A stretch of 64,000 bases of DNA from positions 29,050,934-29,114,933 of the forward strand of contig NC_054743.1 of assembly GCF_018143015.1 (NCBI RefSeq), written 5' to 3'. Position 1 is the first letter of the stretch. Each line of letters opens with the position of its first letter. The notes under the pieces are model-generated. The model was not told the origin of the DNA and did no database searches. It was given only the letters and a program-made list of their open reading frames with translations. Both the position numbers and the translations under genes were made by a program. The DNA is from Lytechinus variegatus. Its lineage: Eukaryota > Echinodermata > Echinoidea > Temnopleuroida > Toxopneustidae. Shown here one piece after another: positions 11,001-21,300 of the stretch.

Positions 11001-13070
11001 ATGGAAATACATGAAAATTAATCACTTTCTCAGAAAATCAGTTGGATTGCCTCAGTTTCTTTTTTTTCATTTTCATTGTTTCTTCAATAATAAGACTGCA
11101 CGTCAGAGAGGCGTAGAAGGAACGTTCACGTACGTCGCGACGCGTTGGTTCCTTCAATACGCCTACTTCGGTAAATTGCCAATTCGTCTACTGCCAACTC
11201 GTCCACTCATCCCATGGCCTATCTTCATTTAATGTCATTCTGTCTATCAACATTTCGTCTAACAACCATTTGGTCCATACCATTTGATCCAATTATCACT
11301 TCGTCTAATCAAAAGTTCGTCTATGACCATTTCGTCTCATAACCAGTTAGTCTGATATCTGTTTCATTTTTATTCATTTTGCACAATTAACACTTACTCT
11401 AATTAGACCAAATGGTATATGGACTAAATGGCTATTTGACCAACTGGTCATTATACGAAATGGTGAGTGGACAAAATGGCAATTAGACCATGTGGATATT
11501 GGACGATCTGATGGTAGAACAAATGATACTAGACGAGTTAGCAATTGGACGAATTGGAATTAGACCAAATAGGAATAAACCCCTACTTCATCCTGCGACT
11601 CCTGTCACAATTCCAATTGCAATTTTTGAATGTTAACATGATAAAATAATCTGTTACTGATGATGAATGTCTGGAATAAGACGATACAAAGCCCCAATGT
11701 ATAATGGGGCCACAACAGGGTTGGCGGGACTATTGCAATGACAGATAGGATACAGGCGATGCAACACCTTTAAGTCTTTCCCCTTCTACCAAAGCCATGT
11801 ACTGCCAACATCCGACGTACAGTTAACAGTCAAGCAATATCCTACTTTTCATTTCATAGGACTTGAGTAGTGACCTGAAAAGATCGTAGGCTAGTACATG
11901 AAATCTAGATTAGACGCACACCCTGCATAGTCATCCAATGATATTACCACGAAAGGAATTGTCGGACGTTTTATCCGACAGTGCCTCTTGGCCAATCAGA
12001 ATGGAAGTTTTCAAATCTGATTTGTTGGGCAAAAACGTTGATGAAACTCTCCCTAGGTATATTACACACAATAACACGATAGGTACGTCCACTAGTCAAA
12101 TTCCCACCCTGGGGAGAGTGTCCGATACTTTATCCAATGAATGGTAGTATATTTACCTGATCCCTTTCCAGACCTCTCTCGATACATTCTTCAACAACTT
12201 CTTGAAGATTATCCAAGTTCCGACCTGTCAAGGCTAGCCGACATCCAAGAGAAGCGAAATAGCGGGCCACACTTGCTCCGATACCTGAGCTAGCTCCTAT
12301 CGAAGTAACCAAAAGAAGGTTAAGAACAAAAATCTCACAGGGGAGTATATTTTAGCAGAAGGCCCAACTCGGTGATATCCAAAGACAGCTAGCTCAATAG
12401 GAACGCTAAATAAAAGTAACATACTGATATAGCCATACGTGTTTATGTCTTTGACTGCCCACACCGTCCCCATGATATTGATCGGAATACGCAAAAACAA
12501 GTTATCTTCTCATAATTTTCAAATTGGACCCCTCATCCATCCTACATGTCCTAAGAAATGCTGCGCCAAAGCAGACGAAATCAAACACATCAGACACTTT
12601 ACATAAAGTCAATCCATCTTTTTTAGGATCTGAGACTGAACATGCTTGAAAACAGCCGACCACCGTAACACATATTGGCAAATGGTTGAACTTGGCCAAC
12701 AATAAACATAAAAGGTATTGGTGTGGTGGCAGCAGTGGGATCATAACCCACACAATCGAAATGACTGCTTTAGCGCTGGTTACGTCACCGAGTGATACAT
12801 CTTTACATTGCAGTACCATAACATTAATCACATGTATGTATAATCTAAAGTGACGCACTTTACAAGCACAATATGTACGTGTAGAACTGGCCGGTATTAT
12901 TTTGCTTTTTCAAAACACTCTATTCTGAACAAAGGTACTCGAGCAAGATCATACAAAATGTATGTTTATCTTCAACCGGTAGTTATTTATTTACCTGTAA
13001 TGAGGGCAACTTTCCCCTTCAACGATGTCCCAGGCCCAGGAGTGGATGGAACTGGAGATGGTGCCGACAT
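3625..13070 (-). CDS. Classical short-chain dehydrogenase/reductase, SDR-A (9 exons)
   Basis: NAD(P)-dependent oxidoreductase of the classical SDR family (FabG-like); the substrate cannot be told from sequence. Exons in transcript order: 12995-13070, 12157-12296, 10900-10977, 9958-10096, 6886-6926, 6560-6629, 5575-5611, 4495-4558 and 3625-3792. All junctions are GT..AG and phases match, giving 813 nt and 270 aa. Motifs by residue: cofactor loop TGASSGIG 25-32, NNAG 100-103, active-site Asn125, Ser152 (NNSSLYG), Tyr165 and Lys169 (YSLSK), and the NPGVIPT segment after the catalytic helix. The second beta strand reads LALTGRN; the Arg favours NADP(H) by the usual SDR rule. The start is MSAPSP, with no earlier in-frame exon seen. 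It is paralogous to SDR-B (30578-51612), with the same intron positions but divergent orientation. Introns hold the Tc1 element, a TU-like foldback, a SINE tail and an (AT)n run. Confidence 0.93.
4845..4925 (-). mobile_element. SINE/LINE 3' tail fragment
   Basis: Read on the minus strand this fragment has AAGCGCTATATAAGC followed by (ATT)n, the same 3' tail type as the SINE at 2448-2817. Only the tail is recognisable. It lies in an SDR-A intron next to a long (AT)n run. Confidence 0.5.
4932..5006. repeat. (AT)n microsatellite
   Basis: This is an uninterrupted alternating AT run of about 75 bp in the intron between SDR-A exons 7 and 8. Confidence 0.95.
6269..6342 (-). tRNA. tRNA-Leu-like sequence, probable pseudogene or SINE head
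   Basis: On the minus strand this has a Leu-type D-arm (GGCCGAGTGGTCTAAGGC) and a B box GTTCGATTCCC. A 9-bp terminal pairing, GCCGTGGCC with GGCCACGGC, is perfect. The anticodon region TTATACA would give ATA, but the anticodon and T stems pair poorly and there is no proper long variable arm. I treat it as tRNA-derived and probably not a working tRNA gene. Confidence 0.4.
7313..9501 (-). mobile_element. Tc1/mariner-type DNA transposon with long TIRs
   Basis: The two ends are inverted: CACTCCCCTCCAAAAGTTTG at 7313 and its complement ending at 9501, each flanked by TA (7311-7312 and 9502-9503), the Tc1/mariner target site. The first 43 bases match almost perfectly, and weaker similarity continues inward for roughly 230 bp on each side, so these are long TIRs. 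The interior holds a Tc1-type transposase remnant on the minus strand. The element lies in an SDR-A intron and is 2189 bp long. Confidence 0.93.
7904..8935 (-). pseudogene. Tc1-like transposase, degraded
   Basis: This is a DDE transposase of the plain DNA transposon at 7313-9501. It starts MANTRQFSLETRQ (ATG at 8933-8935) and ends FFDEKAV. The middle part, open from 8524 to 8084, has the family signatures GGGNVMVWGC, QQDNYPKHTS and WPPQSPDLNPIE. Breaks include an in-frame TAA after about residue 26 (8855-8857), at least one frame change in the N-terminal third, and a stop soon after NPIELVLEI. The residue expected to be the first catalytic Asp (LWSDES type) is Glu here (LWPEES, about 8492-8494). 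By my count the second Asp and the Glu are separated by 38 residues rather than the usual 34. The copy is therefore dead as a transposase source. Confidence 0.88.
10151..10333. mobile_element. Small MITE, hAT-like
   Basis: Ends AGGCGGCGGAAGC and GCTTCCGCCGCCA are inverted, and the flanks ATGGTCAT and ATGATCAT look like an 8-bp target duplication with one change. The inside is G/C-run rich with no ORF. The 8-bp duplication suggests a hAT-type origin. It sits in SDR-A intron 3. Confidence 0.6.
11160..11585. repeat. Foldback of degenerate ~11-12-bp tandem units (TU-like)
   Basis: The left half is built from repeats of the kind CCATTTCGTCTA (also CAACTCGTCCA and CATTCTGTCTA). The right half has the complement form TAGACGAAATGG (also TGGACAAAATGG and TAGACCAAATGG), with a short AT-rich spacer near 11375-11400. 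Inverted arms made of short tandem units are the design described for sea urchin TU foldback elements. It lies in SDR-A intron 2. Confidence 0.6.
11940..12060 (+). mobile_element. MITE family A, degraded copy
   Basis: This copy shares the family A core, TTGTCGGACGTTTTATCCGA, then the GCCAATCAGAAT block, and ends GTTGATGAAACTCTCCCTAGG. The left terminus is lost or very diverged. It sits about 100 bp downstream of SDR-A exon 2 in the intron. Confidence 0.7.
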
Positions 13071-13285
13071 TGTTTTAATCTGTTCCATAGAGTTTTCTGC
13101 AGGTTCTGAATTGTTTTCTAAGCAATCTGATCTAAAATCCGACCTATTGAAATTCTACAGGACAGGTCAACTATATCATGTATATGGAGTTTGACCTTGT
13201 TCTGACAATTTTGTATAGTTCTATTATGATTCAATACACCATAGTCAGGGACCAATAAACATAGACAGGCCATTTGTTTCCTTTT

Positions 13286-13748
13286 TGGAATAGACCAGTT
13301 CGTAGTTACTTCATGGGCAATTTTGGTCAAATGACCTTTCATTTCTTTCATCATGATAGGCAGATTTCAAAGCAAGATATTACGTAAGCTTGCCTTACAT
13401 AGCAGGATGAAGAAATTGAATAGACCAGGTGACTAGAATAGCACACCAATGAACACTTAATGAAGGTATTTGTTGCATTCCTACTTTGAATGCATATCTT
13501 AGCATGTTGCACAATGTACTTGACAAACTGTGAAATACCAGTCGTTCGTGGAAGCATTGTTGTTTTTTGTGGATGTAAATGAAAACGACAATTCGAAAGA
13601 ATATATGAATAATCAAGAATCAAAGTTGGTGCTTATCTCATTAGATTTTAAAGCACCAAGTCACTTTAGTACAAATGACCTTCTTCTGATCATGCGTAGA
13701 ATATTTTGATTATGCGCAGAAAGGAACTACGAACTGGCTTATTGGGAT
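13286..13748. mobile_element. Probable foldback/MITE upstream of SDR-A
   Basis: The left end has GACCAGTTCGTAGTTACTTC and the right end the inverted form GGAACTACGAACTGGC. Further partial complementarity around the words for 'TCAAATGACC' and 'AAATGACCTTC' extends inward. No ORF was recognised. It lies about 200 bp upstream of the SDR-A start codon, so it could contribute promoter sequence. Confidence 0.4.
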
Positions 13749-14291
13749 TTTTTTAAAACGATGTTTGGATACAAAGTTTTCCGTTGCTCTTTTGGATTTT
13801 GACAGAGGTTGCTTTAAAAAATACATTAGTATTTCAGATTCTGAATCATATAGATTTTCCTTTATGTGTATAACATATTACTAATTATCACCCGTATCAG
13901 ACATCTGAGCTGGTCATTTACAAAAGCGTATTGCCCTATATCGCGAAGGGATAGGTATATTTTTTGTATTTTCCTCGGTCTCAATGCGCATATTTACTTT
14001 GCATGCAGAGACGACGCAAAATATACCTTTGTATTTTCCCTGGTCTCACATCCGGGCATTTGAGGATGCGTGTAAAGAGATACGCTTCATAAGGATCTGC
14101 GCACCAACAATATACGTCATACATGTAATAAAGACATCACTGGATCCGAGCGCTTGCAAGTACGTCATAATGGTAAAGTGCAGAGCCTAGACCCTGATTT
14201 TAACATGACACAATAGAACTCTATTTTTTAAAAGAAATATCACCATTATCATGATTTTGCTCTAGAAATCTGATTTGGATTATAATAAAAA
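13749..14291. other. Intergenic, nothing recognised
   Basis: This is moderately AT-rich sequence without a convincing exon, RNA gene or repeat structure. It lies between two palindromic elements. Confidence 0.35.
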
Positions 14292-14428
14292 TATTGACTG
14301 GCTCTTCTTTCGGGGAACATCAAATATATTGCCCTTAAAAGACCCATATTGCCCTCGTCTTAAGACTCGGGCCAATATGATTCTTTTGCAGGCAATATAT
14401 TTGATGTTCCCCTCAAGGCCAGTCAATA
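14292..14428. mobile_element. 137-bp near-perfect palindromic MITE
   Basis: The sequence from TATTGACTGGC to GCCAGTCAATA folds almost entirely on itself. It has matching inner blocks GGGGAACATCAAATATATTG and CAATATATTTGATGTTCCCC, centred at about 14359. There is no coding capacity. Confidence 0.75.
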
Positions 14429-15152
14429 TTGTATAAATATACTATATCAATCCAATGATCCTATCCGTAGATGCATTAAAAACATTTTTTACGCTTGCAA
14501 GCATAGTTCATGAGAATGATGATTTCATAGGATTATATCAGGTGCATCGTCTTCATGAAAAATATGAGGCAGATATTAAAAAGAAAAGTCAAAATCATGT
14601 AGACATTGTTTTGGCTGGGAGAGCACTAGAATTGCACCAATTTCAAGTTCTACCACCTGTGGCTTATCTAGTTGTTAATCGGATAAAAATTTGAAGGCTC
14701 CTAATTTCCTATATCATTCGCCTTCATTTTCCACTCGAGCAAGACGCATGATCTATTTCATATGCTGAAAATGATGATAATACCAATATCAATTTAAAAA
14801 AAAAAATTCTAGCAGCTGCATACTGTTACTCCGGGTTAAGCACGGCTTATCTGATTAGGTGCTCTGTTAGGACTGATATGACTAATAATATTGCTAAAAT
14901 ATGTATCTTTGCTTAGAATCTAATTCTTGGAAAACATTTTTTTTTCAAATGCAAATGGCTCATCTTGTCCGACCCGTGGGGTAAGTCGAACCACATTGTG
15001 GGTAAGTTTAGCTGGCACAAAAACTACGTAAAAAAGGCTATAGGGCAAGAACCAGCATTACAATTTTGGATTTAAAAAGTATTTTCACTTGCTAATTATC
15101 AATAAATACTAACATCCCCTGAAACATGTAAAAGTAGAATAATTGTTTTGTG
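14429..15152. other. Intergenic, nothing recognised
   Basis: An open frame at 14455-14694 has no recognisable domain, splice context or compositional support. The rest is AT-rich. Confidence 0.3.
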
Positions 15153-15756
15153 AAAGGACAAGTTCACCCCGACAAAAAAATGGATTTGAATAAAAATAGA
15201 AAAATGTAAGAAGCATAACACTGAAAATTTCATCAAAATCGGATATAAAATAAGAAAGTTATGATATTCCAAGGTTTTCCTTAGTTTCACAAAACAGTTA
15301 TATGCACATCCTGGTCGGTATGCAGTTGGGGAGACTGATGAAATCATCAACTCACTATTTCCTTTGTTTTTATCATATGAGATATGAAATATAATTTTCT
15401 CATAATTTTCAGGTGAAACATTGATTAATTCCTCCCTAAACATGTGGAATTAGCATTGTTTAATACTATATGGTTCAGTCAAGTCGGTCCCTGTGAATAA
15501 ATCTTTTAAAAAATGAAATATTGTGTAATTCAAACAATAAAAAAACTAAATAGTGAGTGATGGACATAATCGACTGGCTCATTTGCATGTTACTGAGTTA
15601 TGCATATCACTGTTTTGTGAAAAAAATAAGCGAAACTTTAGAATGCCATAACTTTCTTATTTTACATCCGAATTTGGTGAAATTTTCAGTGTTAAGCTAG
15701 TTTGATTTCCTGTACTCATTCAAGTCAATATTTTGCTGGGGTTGAATTGACCTCTA
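15153..15756. mobile_element. MITE family B, copy 1
   Basis: The ends are inverted: AAAGGACAAGTTCACCCC on the left and GGTTGAATTGACCTC on the right. Inner blocks such as CATCAAAATCGGATATAAAA and its complement, plus the CACAAAACAGTTATATGCAC block, recur in the other family B copies. It is a non-autonomous DNA element of about 600 bp without an ORF. Confidence 0.85.
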
Positions 15757-15874
15757 ATTTGGTCCTTTCTGCCTGCACATCATTGGCTTCATGCCATACA
15801 TGTACTTCCACATCCACACATTTCCCGTGCACCTATCATGTAAAAGACTCTGACAAGAATGAGGATCCATACCT

Positions 15875-16020
15875 GGGGCCCGTTGCAGAAAGAGTTGCAA
15901 TCAATTGCAACTCAAAAATCATGCGCAACTTGATTTTCAATCAATCAACAGCGCGCATTTGGGACTTTCGATTGATTTTTTGACTTGCGTTTAAACGCAA
16001 CTCTTTCTACAACGGACCCC
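15875..16020. mobile_element. MITE family C, copy 1
   Basis: The ends are GGGGCCCGTTGCAGAAAGAG and CTCTTTCTACAACGGACCCC. The inside is rich in GCGATTGAT-like words and folds as a near palindrome of about 146 bp. A second copy lies at 22088-22249. Confidence 0.85.
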
Positions 16021-16639
16021 TAGACTAACTATATTGTCATCTTGTGTCCTTACTGTATTTAAAAAAATAGATGTGGGTATATATAATGCGCTATCTATTT
16101 CACACTTATCACTTTTGGGGGCTGAAATTTTTTCCCTCTCTCAAACACTATACTCTATTTTATTGTTCAAACAATGTGTTGGCGTTAGAGATAATCAATA
16201 TATTGCACCACTGCAATGTCTGAGTCAATTGTAATTGGCCTGGTGTGGTGGCTGAACTTACCCTTTAGCTCAACCCTACCCATTTACTACTCCTGGATGG
16301 AGAGTGTCCATTGTAGATGATGCCTTGTCAAAGGACGAGAGTGTCAATATTGGATTTGAGTCTGGGACCCTGTGATTGAGAGTCTGGAGGCTTATCCACT
16401 TATAAACTTTGTCACAAAATAAGAATGTGCGAGTGCCATCACCTGGTCATTGCTCATGTTAACCTACCTGTAGGCCCATTGTCCTTCTCAAAATGTACCC
16501 TTTTATAATCCCTCTCTTCTAATGGCTTTTCATTTCCTCATACTTAAGCAGTCACCATCTTACATCCGTACCCAACAGAAAACATCACAAAGTTTATTTA
16601 GGTTTGATTGTTGATTTAATATATCGTAGATATCAAAGG
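16021..16639. other. Intergenic, nothing recognised
   Basis: No coding exon, RNA or repeat was recognised between family C copy 1 and the LINE fossil. Confidence 0.3.
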
Positions 16640-17755
16640 ATTTATGAAAATTGAGCAAATAAACTGCATCTTACTAGACTTTGACAAAGTTTCTCAACCT
16701 TCACAAGGTTGGCCACTTAATATACGTGGCTCTACTCTGCAGTGGGTCAAAAGCTTTCAGTTGTCGTACTCGGCAGGTTTTACTCGAGGGTCAGGGTAGT
16801 CAGGAGACGATGATTACATCAAGTGCCTTAAGGTAGTACTGTCGGCCCGCTGCTTTTCCTCAGTTACACCAATGACCTGCCAGATTGTGTCATGCACTTA
16901 AAATTACGCCTCTTTGCTGATGACTACATGCTGTAAAGACGCATCAGGACGGTCACCGTTACGAGACTGTACATGGAGACCTTGATAGCTTGCAGGAATG
17001 AGAAAGAAAGTGGAAGCTGGATTTCCATGGGCCTCACCTAATTCAAGGTCGCTTTTCTGTTGGTCGTCATCAGATTTTCATTACTTTTTGGATGTGCGAA
17101 AGTGCGCAAAATAAGGTAACGCGCGAAATATGGTCACACCACTATACACCAAGTGGTGGAATATGCTGGAACAGCATGGGACGCACACACACACACACAC
17201 AGAGGAACGTCAACAAGATTGAAATGGTGCAACCAAATGGTACAACGAAGGTGTGCACGCTACGTAAACTGTGACTTCAACCGAACATCCAGCGTAACAG
17301 CCATGCTTGAAAACCTGAAGTGGCCATTATTGCACACCAGACGCCTTCACAGCCGCCTTTAATTGATATGCCGTACAGTGTATCGTATCTGCTTCAACCT
17401 ATAGTTGATATCACCTTGTAGTCCTTCAGTGAGCTGTCAACAACAACAGCGTTTCATGAAGGATTTGTCGGACGTTTTATCCGACACTTCCCATGATAAC
17501 AGTACCTTCTAGCCAATCAGGTTCAAGGAAAGTTTTCAGATCTGACAACCTGTCGGGCAAACATGTTGATGAAACGGTCCCCGGATCTCGATCAAGGACA
17601 CAACATTGCAGCAGCCATCAGACCTATGCCTCTTCCTTCTTCCTAAGAACATTTAGGAGTGGAATAACCTCGAACAGGATCCAGTCGATTTCTTCTCTGT
17701 GTATGCCTTCAAGGCATTCTTTAGTAGGAATATTTATACTGTAACAAAATAGAAG
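16640..17755 (+). pseudogene. Decayed non-LTR retrotransposon (LINE) RT remnant
   Basis: Reading across frames gives RT family pieces: FDKVSQPS, IRGSTLQWVKSF, VLSARCFSSV (from GPLLFLSYINDLPD), LRLFADD-like, then WKLDFHG. The C-terminal part has VEYAGTAWDAH, MVQRRCARYVNCDFNRTSSV and TAMLENLKWPLLHTRRLHSR, and the end has SGITSNR-type sequence from the usual REWNNL. This is the order seen at the 3' end of Jockey/CR1-type LINE ORF2. Many frame changes and stops are present. A family A MITE at 17449-17584 is inserted within it. Confidence 0.8.
17449..17584 (+). mobile_element. MITE family A copy nested in a LINE
   Basis: This copy starts GCGTTTCATGAAGGATTTGT, contains GTCGGACGTTTTATCCGACA and GCCAATCAGG, and ends TTGATGAAACGGTCCCCGG. 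LINE coding remnants lie on both sides, so the MITE is younger than the LINE. Confidence 0.85.
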
Positions 17756-18356
17756 GTTTATTCAAATATCTTCCGCATGGTTTTGAAACGGCAAATAACG
17801 TTAATTGAATAATTTTTAATCCATGTATAATAGGGATATTCAGTAATAGTTTGTAATCGATTACGTACGGATTTTCTTTAAAAATGAAATCAAGCACTAC
17901 TTGCTGACTAAAAAACGATGATTACAACTGTATGGTTATGTTGGATATGTATCTTTAATTGTTAAGTGATGTCAATCATTGCGATCGATCCCCATTCATT
18001 CAGCTTGATTGGCGTATGTCCGACCCATTTTATGATCTCGATGATAGTCAATGATGACCATTACTAATATATTTCCTTTACTGTTTTTCCATTTGAAACT
18101 TTTGGCGGACCATACTAATGAATGGGACTGTCTTTCCTTCATTCCTGCATCTTGTTTTGAAAAAAATGACGAGTCACCATTGTAACAATGGTTTCAGGTC
18201 GGCTGACCGATAATGTTCTGTTTAAGTTCTCGAAATATTTGTAACCGAAAACGGCTTTAATGAAAGTATGTCATCGAAATTCATTCCAAAATTAGCTTCC
18301 AGATTTGCATTCAGATTCCATAATAATAATAATAATGAATTAGAGTCCGTTCTTAA
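17756..18356. other. 3' flank of sulfotransferase, nothing else recognised
   Basis: This is AT-rich sequence downstream (minus strand) of the sulfotransferase stop codon and likely contains its 3' UTR. No other gene was recognised. Confidence 0.35.
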
Positions 18357-21300
18357 TCATTCAAATGTAAACTTGAGATCGGTGTCAACCATCCTATTTT
18401 GATACCATTCATCGAAGGCCTCGTTCTGCGCCACAGTGAAGAATTCTTTCCAACGAAAACTTACTCCTAGATGGAATGGAAAAAACGACAAGATTATTCA
18501 CAAGCATAGTAGGATGGTATCATATTTATTCCGACGTGCACGTTTACTAACGATAATACAAATTTTACATTATATGGTTGGCCATTATGAACAGAAAAAC
18601 TTAATATTCAATGTATACATTATATATATTGTATATATATTTATATTTGAAAATGGTATTGTAAGAATAGGCTTATTGTCAACAAATCATGTCTTCTGGG
18701 GGCGTTTCATGAAAGGACTTGTCGGATGTTTTATCCGACAAGTCCAATTTTATCCAACAGTTACCATAGGAACAGTGCCTCTCAGCCAATCAAAATCCTG
18801 GAAAGATGTCAGATCTGACAACTTGTCGGATGAAAATATTGATGAAACGCTCCCCAGGTGAATTCATGACACATCCCTACAGCTGATTAGCACCAGTTCA
18901 TCCATTGTGATATCAGCGCTCAGAGTATGAAATATGCGCAGATCATGATGCACACAAACATAAAAGTGGAACGTCCTTAAAGGACAATTCTACCCCAACA
19001 AAATCTTGATATGAATAAATAGAGAAAAATTTCATAAAAATCGGATGTAAAATAAGAAAGTTATGGCATTTTAAAGTTTCGCTTCGTTGCACAAAACAGT
19101 TATATGCACATCCCAGTCGGTATGCAAATGAGGAACTGATTACATCACTCACTCACTATTTCTTTTGTATTTTATTATATGAAATATGAAATATTTTTGT
19201 TTTCTCGTCATTGTCATGTGAAATTAAGTTTCATTCCTCCCTGAACACGTGGAAGTCCATTATTTAACTTTTTTGCTTCAGGCAAGGAGGTCCTGATCGT
19301 CAAATTCATAAAAATTGAAATATTGTACAATTCAAACAAAAAAAAGAAAAAGTGAGTGATGTCAACTCTCTCATTTGAATGTAACTGGCTCGTTCTTTTT
19401 GTTAAAAATAAGCGAAACTTTGAAATGTCATAACTTTAATTTTACATCCGATTTTGATGAAATTTTCAGCATTGTACATGTCTGATTTTTCTCTATTGAT
19501 TCAAATCAACACTGTTCTGAGGTGGACTTGACCTATAACTGTGAAATACAAAAGTGTTACCTTTATTAAGGAAAGCATACGCGCCGGATGATTTTACATA
19601 GTTTACTTTTCCAGTGTCCTCCAATTTCTTGAAAGTAGCTTTCTGTGAGTCAATATGGCTAAAGTTTACCACTTTTTGTAGAACCTCTACCGACAGAGGG
19701 TGACCAATACCATTGGCGATTTTCTCAATGTATTTTGCTGGCTCCTATGAATAAATAAGACGATAAAAACACCAACAACTACTCCGGCAATGGTAATCAG
19801 AATTGTGGCATTTACAACAAAGTAAAGAACAAACCATAGTTTTCATATACAACCTAAAGCTCAACAAGTATTATCCAAGTCAATTGTCTGCCCCAAAACA
19901 TACACGAAACCACGCCTCACACACCACTGACCCACTGATCATGCTGATCAGTATACACATATCTGTATATACGCAGATCGGTGACCCAAACCACGAGTAG
20001 AGGTCAGTGATTCTCACACGTCCACTAGCCGCACGCGAACGAGGGCAGACACACACACACGCACCCCAACACACACCCACCCTCGCACACACACACACAC
20101 ACCCTTACGCACACACACACACCCACACTCGCAGAAACACACATAGCCCGGGGGGCCACTTCCATTCACGAGTGGATACCATGCGCGACCATGGGGTCTC
20201 GAAAAGCACCCTAAACACGTAATTTCCATATTCTGAAAATGCGTGTGAAACCCTATCCTTAACAAGTATTGGAAACAAAATGATACTCTTGGCAAATATT
20301 CCCTGAAATGAACCCCTTAACAAGTACAGGAATGTTTTATTGTTACGGGTCCTTTGGTCGTCGGCTTTACCTTATTTGGTTTAGTACGACCCCACCTTCT
20401 ACACCTCGCGCAAATCGGACTCTAAACACGAAGTTTTGGGGCAAAAAGGACATCCTTTATAAAACATTTTAATTTTGTTTTATCATCCCCGCAAATTCGA
20501 CCTTAAACACGTAATTTTCCTAGCGAAATAGATACCCTTTTTTCATTATTTTTGTGTTTTTGACACCCTTATCACGTTACGTACGTAACGTGCCCTATCG
20601 TGAAAAAGACATCCTTTTTACGTGTTTTTTTGGTCGCGCATGGTATCCACTCGACAATGTAAGTGGCCCCCCGGGACACATAGCCAATCAGTTCACCCCA
20701 TAATGCCTATATACCTACATGGATCTGTATTGGATTCTACCACCATGGTGATGGGGAGATCAACACAGTTTATATCATCACGCTTGGGAGTCACAAATTT
20801 CACGACTTACCTTCTTCAAATCCTCATAGAAAAGAAAAGTGACATTCTCGTGATCTTTTAGCTCCCAGAACGTACGAACATGTACTGGCCATGGACCCCA
20901 TTGCATTTCTGATTAAACAATGAAATAAATAAATTGGCTTCAATAATGCAGCAGTGTTGGCTCTGAAAACAACTTAGATTAAAAGATTTGTGATATGAAA
21001 AGTACATTCGTTTCATAGTTTAATTCTAAATAAATAGATAAAAAGTGGTTGATTATCATAGACAATAAATTCATTTTATCACAGAATCTGTTTATTTGAG
21101 AACAAATTTTTTACCGGTTCTTTCAGGTGCTACCACCGTTCAATAATTTCAATATAAAACTTTAGCAATCATCCCAAAACCATTTTTCTGTTTGATAATT
21201 ATCCATACTACAGTTAAGGACGAATCTGACACCTCCAATTGATTCAAAATTCAATAAGGCAAAATCCTTTAAAAAACAACTAGTAGCATCAACAATTATT

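Noticed and set aside
12060-12135. Second family A fragment next to the degraded copy
   Set aside because: CTGGGGAGAGTGTCCGATAC resembles a family A start, but only about 30 bases fit, so it is not listed.
12502-13194. Open frames of 114-118 codons around SDR-A exon 1
   Set aside because: They are out of frame with the SDR exon or intronic, without domain similarity.
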